Positions 6,155-12,777 of a stretch of 32,633 bases of DNA are shown here, piece after piece; position 1 is the stretch's first letter; each line of letters starts with the position of its first letter. A program made the translations under genes and the position numbers. The stretch lies in NCBI GenBank assembly GCA_900553175.1, contig USCH01000016.1, positions 1 to 32,633 on the forward strand, read 5' to 3'. Origin of the DNA: an uncultured Alistipes sp. (lineage in GTDB: Bacteria > Bacteroidota > Bacteroidia > Bacteroidales > Rikenellaceae). The notes below the pieces were generated by a model. The model saw only the letters and a program-made list of their open reading frames with translations, had not been told where the DNA came from and did not search any database.

Positions 6155-8620
6155 ATGAATATTTCCTATAACTGGCTCAAACGTTATATCGACACCGACC
6201 TGCGTGCCGAGGAGATCGCCGCGATTCTCACGGACATCGGACTCGAGGTCGAGGGTTTCGAGAAGGTCGAGACCGTCCGGGGCGGCCTGCGGGGCGTGGT
6301 CGTGGGCGAGGTGCTCACCTGCGTCGACCATCCCGATTCGGACCATCTGCACATCACCGCGGTCGACGTGGGTGCCGGGGAGCCCTTGCAGATCGTCTGC
6401 GGCGCGGCCAACTGCCGTGCGGGGCTCAAGGTGCTGTGCGCTACGGTCGGAGCCGTCCTCTACCCCGACGGCGGCGATGAGGAGTTCAAGATCAAGCGCA
6501 GCAAGATCCGCGGCGTCGAGTCGCTGGGCATGCTCTGCGCCGAGGACGAGCTGGGCATCGGCTCGTCGCACGACGGCATCATGGAGCTGCCCGCCGATGC
6601 GCCCGTGGGCATGGCTGCCGCCGAATACCTGAAGATCGAAGACGACTTTCTGATCGAAATCGGCCTGACGCCCAACCGCGTCGATGCCGCGTCGCACATC
6701 GGCGTGGCGCGCGACCTGGCCGCCTACCTGACCAGCCGCGGAAAGAAAACCGCGGTGAAGATGCCCGACGTCTCGGCGTTCGCGCCCGACTGCCGCGACC
6801 TGCCGATCCGCATCCGCGTCGAAAATACCGAAGCCTGCCCCCGCTATGCGGGCGTCACGGTCACGGGCTGCAAGATCGGCCCCTCGCCCGAATGGATGCA
6901 GAACTGCCTGCGCGCCGCGGGCATCAACCCCAAGAACAATCTGGTCGACATCACCAACTTCGTCCTCTTCGAGCTGGGCCAGCCGCTCCATGCGTTCGAC
7001 GCCCGCAAGATCGAGGGCGGCGAGGTCGTGGTGCGCACCTGCGCCGAGGGAACGCCTTTCGTGACGCTCGACGGCGTGGAGCGCAGACTCTCGGACAAGG
7101 ACCTGATGATCTGCTCCTCCGAGCGGCCCATGTGCATCGCCGGCGTCTTCGGCGGACTGGATTCGGGCATCGGCGAGGAGACGACCGACGTCTTCATCGA
7201 GAGCGCCTATTTCAATCCTGTGTGGGTGCGCAAGACGGCCAAGCGCTTCGGGCTGAACACCGACGCCTCGTTCCGCTTCGAGCGCGGCATCGACCCCAAC
7301 ATGCAGGTCTATGCCGCCAAGCGCGCCGCGCTGCTCTTCAAGGAGCTGGCCGGAGGCCGCATCGCCAGCGACATTGAGGACCTCTGCCCCGCCCCCGCGG
7401 CCGACTTCACGTTCGATATTTCGTTCGCGCGCATCGACGCGCTCGTCGGCAAGCATATTCCCGAAGATACCGTCCGCACGATCCTTGCGGCGCTGGAGGT
7501 GAAGACGCTCGCCGAGCGGGAGGGCGTGCTGACCGTCGCCGTGCCGCCCTACCGTGTCGACGTGCAGCGCGAGGCCGACCTCATCGAGGACATCCTGCGC
7601 ATCTACGGCTACAACAACGTCGAAATCCCCTCGCGCGTGCGCTCTACCCTTTCGTATGCGCCGCGTCCCGACCGCAGCAAGCTGGTGAACCTCGCGGCCG
7701 ACTTCCTGACCGCCAACGGCTTCACCGAAATCATGTCCAACTCGCTGACCCGGGGGGCTTATTACGAGGGTCTTGCCGCCTGCCCCGCCGAGCGGTGCGT
7801 GCGCATTCTCAACCCCTTGAGCGCCGACCTCAACGTCATGCGCCAGACGCTGCTGTTCAACATGCTGGAGGCCGTGGCCCTCAATGCCAACCGCCGCAAC
7901 GGCGACCTGAAGCTCTACGAGCTGGGCAACTGCTACTTCTACGACGCCGCCAGGCGCACCGACGAAAATCCGCTGGCGGCCTACTCGGAGCAGTACCGGC
8001 TGGCGGTGGCCGTGACGGGGCTTGCCGAGCCGCAGTCGTGGAATGCGAAACCCGCCAAGGCGTCGTTCTTCACCCTGCGGGCCGTGGCCGAGAAGCTGCT
8101 GCGCCGCTTCGGCATCGACATCTACGCCCTGGCTGCGGAACCCGTCGGAAGCGACCTGTTCGGCGAGGGCCTCGCGATGTCGCTCGGCGGCAGGGAGCTG
8201 CTGCAAATCGGCACGGTGGCTCCGCGCATCCGCCGCATGACCGATGTCAAGCAGGAGGTTTACTATATGGAGCTCAACTTCGACGCACTCGTCCGGGCGA
8301 CCAGGAAACAGAAAATCGTCGCCGAGGAGCTGTCGAAATTCCCCGAGGTGCGGCGCGACCTGGCGCTGCTGGTCGACCGCAAGGTGACCTTCGCGGCGCT
8401 GCGCGAGACGGCATTCGCCACCGAACGCAAGCTGCTCAAGAGCGTGGCGCTGTTCGACGTCTACGAGGGCGACAAACTCCCCGAGGGCAAGAAATCCTAT
8501 GCGCTGAGCTTCATTCTGGAGGATCGCAACCGCACGCTCGACGAAAAGACGATCGAACGCGTCATGGCCAACCTCGCGGCCCGCTTCGAGCAGACGTGCG
8601 GCGCCACGGTTCGCAGCTGA
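6155..8620 (+). CDS. pheT: Phenylalanine-tRNA ligase beta subunit
   Basis: An 821-aa beta subunit of the alpha2-beta2 PheRS that charges tRNA-Phe in the cytosol. The start MNISYNWLKRYIDTDLRAEEIAAILTDIGLEVEGFE is the family N-terminus. An in-frame TTG 12 codons upstream lies inside the promoter-like box and is rejected. The EMAP-like tRNA-binding module (about 40-150) contains HPDSDHLHI and ICGAANC. It is followed by the B3/4 editing region with NPKNNLVDITNFV, the B5 domain (about 400-480), the class-II-like core, and the C-terminal anticodon-binding FDX-ACB domain (about 725-821) with EVRRDLALLVD and FDVYEGDKLPEGKKSYA. The length is normal. pheS is not in the window. mazG begins 14 nt downstream. 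Confidence 0.97.
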   Translation: MNISYNWLKRYIDTDLRAEEIAAILTDIGLEVEGFEKVETVRGGLRGVVVGEVLTCVDHPDSDHLHITAVDVGAGEPLQIVCGAANCRAGLKVLCATVGAVLYPDGGDEEFKIKRSKIRGVESLGMLCAEDELGIGSSHDGIMELPADAPVGMAAAEYLKIEDDFLIEIGLTPNRVDAASHIGVARDLAAYLTSRGKKTAVKMPDVSAFAPDCRDLPIRIRVENTEACPRYAGVTVTGCKIGPSPEWMQNCLRAAGINPKNNLVDITNFVLFELGQPLHAFDARKIEGGEVVVRTCAEGTPFVTLDGVERRLSDKDLMICSSERPMCIAGVFGGLDSGIGEETTDVFIESAYFNPVWVRKTAKRFGLNTDASFRFERGIDPNMQVYAAKRAALLFKELAGGRIASDIEDLCPAPAADFTFDISFARIDALVGKHIPEDTVRTILAALEVKTLAEREGVLTVAVPPYRVDVQREADLIEDILRIYGYNNVEIPSRVRSTLSYAPRPDRSKLVNLAADFLTANGFTEIMSNSLTRGAYYEGLAACPAERCVRILNPLSADLNVMRQTLLFNMLEAVALNANRRNGDLKLYELGNCYFYDAARRTDENPLAAYSEQYRLAVAVTGLAEPQSWNAKPAKASFFTLRAVAEKLLRRFGIDIYALAAEPVGSDLFGEGLAMSLGGRELLQIGTVAPRIRRMTDVKQEVYYMELNFDALVRATRKQKIVAEELSKFPEVRRDLALLVDRKVTFAALRETAFATERKLLKSVALFDVYEGDKLPEGKKSYALSFILEDRNRTLDEKTIERVMANLAARFEQTCGATVRS

Positions 8621-8634
8621 AAAAACGACGGATC

Positions 8635-9414
8635 ATGGAACAGGACAAGAGACTGGCGGCCACGGCCCGCCTGCTGGAGGTGATGAACACCCTGCGCCGC
8701 GAATGCCCGTGGGACCGCGAGCAGACGTTCGAATCGCTGCGCAGCAACACCATCGAGGAGACCTACGAGCTGGCCGACGCCATCGCCGACCGCAACATGG
8801 AGGGCATTCGGGAGGAGCTGGGCGACCTGCTGCTGCACGTGGTCTTCTATTCGAAGCTGGGCGAGGAGGAGGGCGCATTCGACTATGCCGATGTGGCCAA
8901 CCAGCTGTGCGACAAGTTGATCTATCGTCATCCCCACGTCTACGGCGACATCCATGCCAATACGCCCGATCAGGTCAAGGAGAACTGGGAGGCGCTCAAG
9001 CTGCGCAAGAAGAAGCGCAAGAGCGGGACGCTGGGCGGCGTGCCGCGTTCGCTGCCGGCCATGGTCAAGGCCTACCGCGTGGGCGAGAAGGCTGCCGCGA
9101 CGGGTTTCGACTGGGAGAAAAAAGAGGATGTCTGGGAGAAGGTCCGCGAGGAGCTGGGCGAGGTCGAGTCCGAAATGAAGTCGGGTTCGCAAAAGGACCT
9201 CGAAGCCGAATTCGGCGATCTGCTCTTTTCGCTGGTCAACGCTGCGCGCCTCTACGGCATCGATCCCGAAATGGCGCTGGAGCGGACGAACAAGAAGTTC
9301 ATCCGCCGCTTCAATTACATGGAGGAACAGGCTGCTTCGCAGGGTCATACGCTGCACGAGCTGACGCTCGCGCAGATGGACGGACTGTGGCAGGCCGCCA
9401 AAAAGGAGGAGTAA
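8635..9414 (+). CDS. mazG: Nucleoside triphosphate pyrophosphohydrolase MazG
   Basis: A 259-aa enzyme that hydrolyses (d)NTPs to NMP and pyrophosphate as a house-cleaning or stringent-response modulating activity. Two MazG domains are visible. The first has CPWDREQTFESLRSNTIEETYEL and the metal-binding EELGDLLLHVVF. The second has GFDWEKKEDVWEKVREELGEVESEM and EAEFGDLLFSLVN. The two EExxE/ExxD sets are intact, and the length is close to the 263 aa of the E. coli protein. ATG 8635 is chosen because the frame upstream overlaps pheT and is unrelated. It lies 14 nt after pheT and 3 nt before the next gene, so the genes are likely one operon. Confidence 0.95.
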   Translation: MEQDKRLAATARLLEVMNTLRRECPWDREQTFESLRSNTIEETYELADAIADRNMEGIREELGDLLLHVVFYSKLGEEEGAFDYADVANQLCDKLIYRHPHVYGDIHANTPDQVKENWEALKLRKKKRKSGTLGGVPRSLPAMVKAYRVGEKAAATGFDWEKKEDVWEKVREELGEVESEMKSGSQKDLEAEFGDLLFSLVNAARLYGIDPEMALERTNKKFIRRFNYMEEQAASQGHTLHELTLAQMDGLWQAAKKEE

Positions 9415-9417
9415 TCG

Positions 9418-9957
9418 ATGGCGATCATACGGAAAATCCGCGGGCACGAGCCCGCAGTGGGTGAAAACACCTTTCTGGCCGAAACGGCCGTGCTGCTGGG
9501 CGACGTGACCGTCGGGCGCGACTGTTCGATCTGGTACAATGCCGTCCTGCGCGGCGACGTGAACCGGATCGTCATCGGCGAGAGGACCAACATCCAGGAC
9601 GGGGCGGTGCTGCATGCGATCTACGACGGGGCGAAACACCCGTCGCAGACGATCATCGGCAACGACGTCTCGGTGGGCCACAACGCCGTGGTGCACGGCG
9701 CCCGCATCGGCGACAACTGCCTCATCGGCATGGGGGCTGTGCTGCTCGACAACGCCGTGATCCCCTCGGGCTGCATCATCGCGGCCGGGGCGTTGGTGCT
9801 CTCCAATGCGCAGCTGGAGCCCGATTCGCTCTATGCGGGCGTGCCGGCCCGCAAGGTTCGCGACGTGAGCCCCGAGCAGCGCGACGAGATCATCCGCCGC
9901 ACGGCCCGCGACTATATGCGCTACGCTTCGTGGTACACGGAGCCGGAGGAGCGGTGA
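9418..9957 (+). CDS. Gamma-carbonic-anhydrase-like left-handed beta-helix protein
   Basis: A 179-aa protein of the YrdA/PaaY/CaiE-like group, trimeric hexapeptide-repeat proteins that often bind zinc. Hexapeptide turns run from VGENTFLAETAVLLGDVTVG to about residue 145. The three metal-binding histidines of the family are visible: His66 in VLHAI, and His88 and His93 in VGHNAVVHG. The motif SIWYNAVLRGDVN is typical of the group. The true activity of most members (carbonic anhydrase or thioesterase-like) is unsettled, so only the fold and metal site are claimed. It lies 3 nt after mazG and 31 nt before the histidine kinase. Confidence 0.9.
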   Translation: MAIIRKIRGHEPAVGENTFLAETAVLLGDVTVGRDCSIWYNAVLRGDVNRIVIGERTNIQDGAVLHAIYDGAKHPSQTIIGNDVSVGHNAVVHGARIGDNCLIGMGAVLLDNAVIPSGCIIAAGALVLSNAQLEPDSLYAGVPARKVRDVSPEQRDEIIRRTARDYMRYASWYTEPEER

Positions 9958-9988
9958 AGGCCGCCCGATCCCGACAAAACCCGATCCG

Positions 9989-11305
9989 ATGATGAAACCG
10001 CACGCACGCAACATCCTGCTCAACCTGTCGGTGGCGCTGGCCGTCAGTCTGGTGGTGAATTTCAGCTACCTGCTGCTGCTGCTCGTCGACCAGCGGGGCG
10101 ATGCGCCTCCGCGTCCGCCCGAGGAGGAGACCCGCGCGGGCCGGATCGCGGAGGGAGTGCTCCGCATCTCGCCCGACGGATTCGGCTACGTGGTGTGCGA
10201 AAACGGCGACAGCCTCTACGTGCCGGTGCAGCGCATCCGCCGCATGGAGCTCGCCCAGGGCGACACGCTCGCAGCCTATGCCGCACCGCCCTTCTCGGAG
10301 GGGGCCCATCCGATGATGGGGCGTCTGCTGCGGCGCAACGGGGCGCCGTTCGACTACGGAGCCCTCTACAAACGCTCCTCCGAAGGGCTGCTGCTGGGGC
10401 TTCAGCTGCTCTACTACCTCCTGCTCTCCTTCACCCTGCTGTCGATCCTCACCCCCGTGCGCTACGACTATTCGCGCCGGCGGTTCATCGTCCGCTGCCT
10501 GTGGGGCGTGGCCGCGGCGGCGGGCCTCTACTTCGTGGCGCCCGTCACCGAATGGCGCACGGGCCGGCTGCTGTTCCACTTCATGACGCCCCGCATGCTC
10601 GACTACATGCTGCTGCTCAAGTGCTCGTTCGCCACGGTGGTGTCGGTGCTCTTCAGCTGGATCTACGTGCTGGTTTTCCGCCAGCAGGCGATGGCGATGG
10701 AGAACGAACGGCTGAAGAACGAAAACCTCACCACGCGCTACAACATGCTCGTGGGGCAGATCAACCCCCATTTCTTCTTCAATTCGCTCAACTCGCTCTC
10801 GATGCTCGTGCGCGAAGGCCACGGCGAAAAGGCCCTCACCTACATCGACCAGCTCTCCTACACGTTCCGCTACATCCTCCACAACGGCCAGTCGACGCTC
10901 ATCCCGCTCGCCGAGGAGCTCCGCTTCCTCGATGCCTACGGCTTTCTGTTCCGCATCCGCTATGCCGACAAGCTCTTCATCGACGTCGACGTCGAGGAGC
11001 GCTATCGTGCGTGGCTGCTGCCGGCCCTCTCGCTCCAGCCGCTCGTAGGCAATGCCGTCAAGCACAACGCCATCACGACGGCCCGGCCGCTGCACATCTC
11101 CGTACGGGCGGCGGACGGGTGGCTGGAGGTGTCGAATCCCCGGGCGCCGAAGCTGGAGGCCGAACCTTCGACCGGCATCGGTCTGGAAAATCTGCGCAAC
11201 CGCGTGCGCCTCATCACGGGCCGCGACATCGAAATCATCGACACCGCCGCGGCGTTCACCGTGCGGCTGCCTCTTCAAAATCCCGACCTATGCTCCGCGC
11301 AGTGA
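9989..11305 (+). CDS. LytS-type sensor histidine kinase with an extracytoplasmic Rho-like OB-fold module
   Basis: A 438-aa membrane kinase. TM1 is about residues 10-33, preceded by basic residues and so with its N-terminus inside. TM2 is about 134-155, TM3 about 168-186 and TM4 about 204-230. The cytoplasmic half is a His_kinase (PF06580) domain: the phospho-accepting His261 lies in GQINPHFFFNSLNSLS, the N-box is NAVKHNAI, and the G-box is GIGLENLRNRVRLI. Residues about 55-122, between TM1 and TM2, look like the Rho RNA-binding OB domain: GVLRISPDGFGYV, YVPVQRIRR, GDT, PP, EG and a closing NG..FD occur in the same order as in Rho. This resemblance is from memory of the Rho sequence and should be tested. 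The stop overlaps the response regulator by 16 nt, implying translational coupling. Confidence 0.9.
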   Translation: MMKPHARNILLNLSVALAVSLVVNFSYLLLLLVDQRGDAPPRPPEEETRAGRIAEGVLRISPDGFGYVVCENGDSLYVPVQRIRRMELAQGDTLAAYAAPPFSEGAHPMMGRLLRRNGAPFDYGALYKRSSEGLLLGLQLLYYLLLSFTLLSILTPVRYDYSRRRFIVRCLWGVAAAAGLYFVAPVTEWRTGRLLFHFMTPRMLDYMLLLKCSFATVVSVLFSWIYVLVFRQQAMAMENERLKNENLTTRYNMLVGQINPHFFFNSLNSLSMLVREGHGEKALTYIDQLSYTFRYILHNGQSTLIPLAEELRFLDAYGFLFRIRYADKLFIDVDVEERYRAWLLPALSLQPLVGNAVKHNAITTARPLHISVRAADGWLEVSNPRAPKLEAEPSTGIGLENLRNRVRLITGRDIEIIDTAAAFTVRLPLQNPDLCSAQ

Positions 11306-12051
11306 TCATCGAGGACGAAACGGCTGCGGCGCTCAACCTGCGGGCCATCCTGCGGCGGACGGCGCCCGACGTGGAGATCGTCGCCACGCTGGAGAGCGTG
11401 GCCGAAAGCATCGGGTGGCTCGCGGCCAACGAACAGCCCGACCTGTTCTTCATGGACATCCATCTGGCCGACGGCGATTCGTTCCGCATCTTCGCGGCCG
11501 CGGAGGTGACCGCGCCGGTGATCTTCACCACGGCCTACGACCGCTATGCGCTGGAGGCGTTCCGCGCCAACGGCATCGACTACCTGCTCAAACCGCTCAA
11601 CGAAGCCGACGTGGAGCGTGCCGTGACGAAGTTCCGCCGCCTGAAAGGGGGCGACCGCAGCGATTACGGCCAGCGGGTAAAGAGGATGGCTGCGGGGCGC
11701 GAGGAGACCTTCCTGATCCATGTGCGCGACCGGATCATTCCGCTGCACCGCGACCGGATCGCCTACTTCCACACGACCGACGAGCGGGTCACGGCCTGCG
11801 ACTTCGACGGGACCGTCTATCCGATGGACCGCACGCTCGAAGCCTTGCAGGCGCTGCTGCCCGAGGCGGATTTCTTCCGCGCCAACCGGCAGTTCATCGT
11901 CGCGCGGCGGGCCGTGGGCGAGATCGTCGTGTGGTTCGGCAGCCGCCTCGCGCTCGCGCTCCGGGTGCCGACCCCCGAACGGATCGTCATTTCCAAGGCC
12001 CGCGTGCCCGAATTCAAGGCGTGGCTGCGGTCGGTTCGCCCGGCCGAATAG
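11290..12051 (+). CDS. LytR/AlgR-type response regulator (REC-LytTR)
   Basis: A 253-aa cytoplasmic regulator paired with the preceding kinase. The receiver domain (about 1-120) has the acidic pocket IIEDE, the phospho-acceptor Asp56 in LFFMDIHL, the Thr80/Thr81 switch and Lys101 in LLKPLN. A LytTR DNA-binding domain occupies about 150-245, with FLIHVRDRIIPLHRDRIAYF, the typical 'FFRANRQFIVARRAV' segment and the ending RIVISKARVPEFKAWL. ATG 11290 is inside the end of the kinase gene. The next genes on the strand are the secreted DUF4890-like protein and an outer-membrane barrel. These are plausible targets, but no LytTR site was identified. Confidence 0.93.
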   Translation: MLRAVIIEDETAAALNLRAILRRTAPDVEIVATLESVAESIGWLAANEQPDLFFMDIHLADGDSFRIFAAAEVTAPVIFTTAYDRYALEAFRANGIDYLLKPLNEADVERAVTKFRRLKGGDRSDYGQRVKRMAAGREETFLIHVRDRIIPLHRDRIAYFHTTDERVTACDFDGTVYPMDRTLEALQALLPEADFFRANRQFIVARRAVGEIVVWFGSRLALALRVPTPERIVISKARVPEFKAWLRSVRPAE

Positions 12052-12114
12052 CCGCTTCGCCCTGCCGGATGGGCGTTTGGCCCCGTCGGCGGCTCTTTTT
12101 TTCCGGTGTGGCCC

Positions 12115-12150
12115 TACCTTTGCATCGAATCCCCGACCGAAAGGGATTCG
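12115..12150 (+). promoter_or_regulatory. Candidate -7 box and 5' UTR hairpin of the DUF4890-like gene
   Basis: TACCTTTG (12115-12122) fits the -7 consensus, but no TTTG stands 19-21 bases upstream. That position is occupied by a T-rich stretch, which may reflect activator dependence. Immediately downstream, CGAATCCC (12126-12133) and GGGATTCG (12143-12150) form an 8-bp stem with a 9-nt loop at the start of the predicted transcript. Confidence 0.5.
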
Positions 12151-12183
12151 ACCCGATCGGAAAACACCATTAAAACCAAAATC

Positions 12184-12615
12184 ATGAAAAAGAGAATTTT
12201 CGCATTTGCCGCAGCCCTCGGTCTGCTGGCAGGAACGGGCGCTTTCGCGCAGGACCGAAGCGCCCGGATGAACCCCGGAGAGCAGCGCACGCCCGAACAG
12301 ATGGCCCAGCGCATGACCCAGCGCATGACCGACGAACTGGGGCTCGACAAGAGCCAGGCCGATCAGGTCTATGAGCTCAATCTGGACCAGATCCGGCAGA
12401 TGCAGGCGCTGCGCGAACGGATGCGCACGACGCGTCAGGCCGAAGCCGAGAAGATGAAGGCGATCCTTTCGGCCGAGCAGTTCGCAAAGTGGTCGCAGAT
12501 GCAGGGCCCCCGCCCCGGCGAACACCGTCACGACATGCACCGCGGCGGCTGCAAGGACAAACCCTGCTGCAAGGAGGGGGCGAAGGAGCGCAAATGCGAC
12601 GGGAAACGTCCGTAA
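12184..12615 (+). CDS. Secreted DUF4890/Spy-like small protein with Cys/His-rich tail
   Basis: A 143-aa protein. The signal peptide MKKRIFAFAAALGLLAGTGAFAQ implies periplasmic export. The body is helical and charged, with repeats TPEQMAQRMTQRMTDELGLDKSQADQVYELNLDQIRQMQALRERMR and an 'ILSAEQFAKW' segment, as in Spy/CpxP-like LTXXQ proteins and the Bacteroidetes DUF4890 family. The C-terminus (about 115-143) is rich in His and Cys (HRHDMHRGGC, then KDKPCCKEG and KERKCDG), which could bind metal; this is inference. ATG 12184 is chosen since signal-peptide sequence begins there; the longer frame covers the promoter. It lies between the LytS/LytR pair and the outer-membrane barrel. Confidence 0.75.
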   Translation: MKKRIFAFAAALGLLAGTGAFAQDRSARMNPGEQRTPEQMAQRMTQRMTDELGLDKSQADQVYELNLDQIRQMQALRERMRTTRQAEAEKMKAILSAEQFAKWSQMQGPRPGEHRHDMHRGGCKDKPCCKEGAKERKCDGKRP

Positions 12616-12656
12616 AGCCTCCGTTTTGACCGATTAAGCGGCCTTTGGCCGCCGGT

Positions 12657-12691
12657 GAGGTGTCGGTCGGGTCGGCTGACACCTCTTTTTT
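12657..12691 (+). terminator. Intrinsic terminator after the DUF4890-like gene
   Basis: GAGGTGTC (12657-12664) pairs with GACACCTC (12678-12685), followed at once by six Ts (12686-12691). A second small hairpin, GCGGCC-TTT-GGCCGC (12638-12652), precedes it. The barrel gene downstream therefore probably has its own promoter. Confidence 0.85.
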
Positions 12692-12734
12692 GCCGTTTCA
12701 CCCTTCGGGCCGAGGAAGTTCGCCCGAAAAAAGC

Positions 12735-12742
12735 TATCTTCG
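12735..12742 (+). promoter_or_regulatory. Candidate -7 box for the outer-membrane barrel gene
   Basis: TATCTTCG differs from TAnnTTTG at one base and lies 35 nt before the ATG, just beyond the terminator of the upstream gene. No convincing -33 TTTG is seen. Confidence 0.4.
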
Positions 12743-12777
12743 CGCCTGCGAAAAACAACGCCCACGCCTTATAGAAA

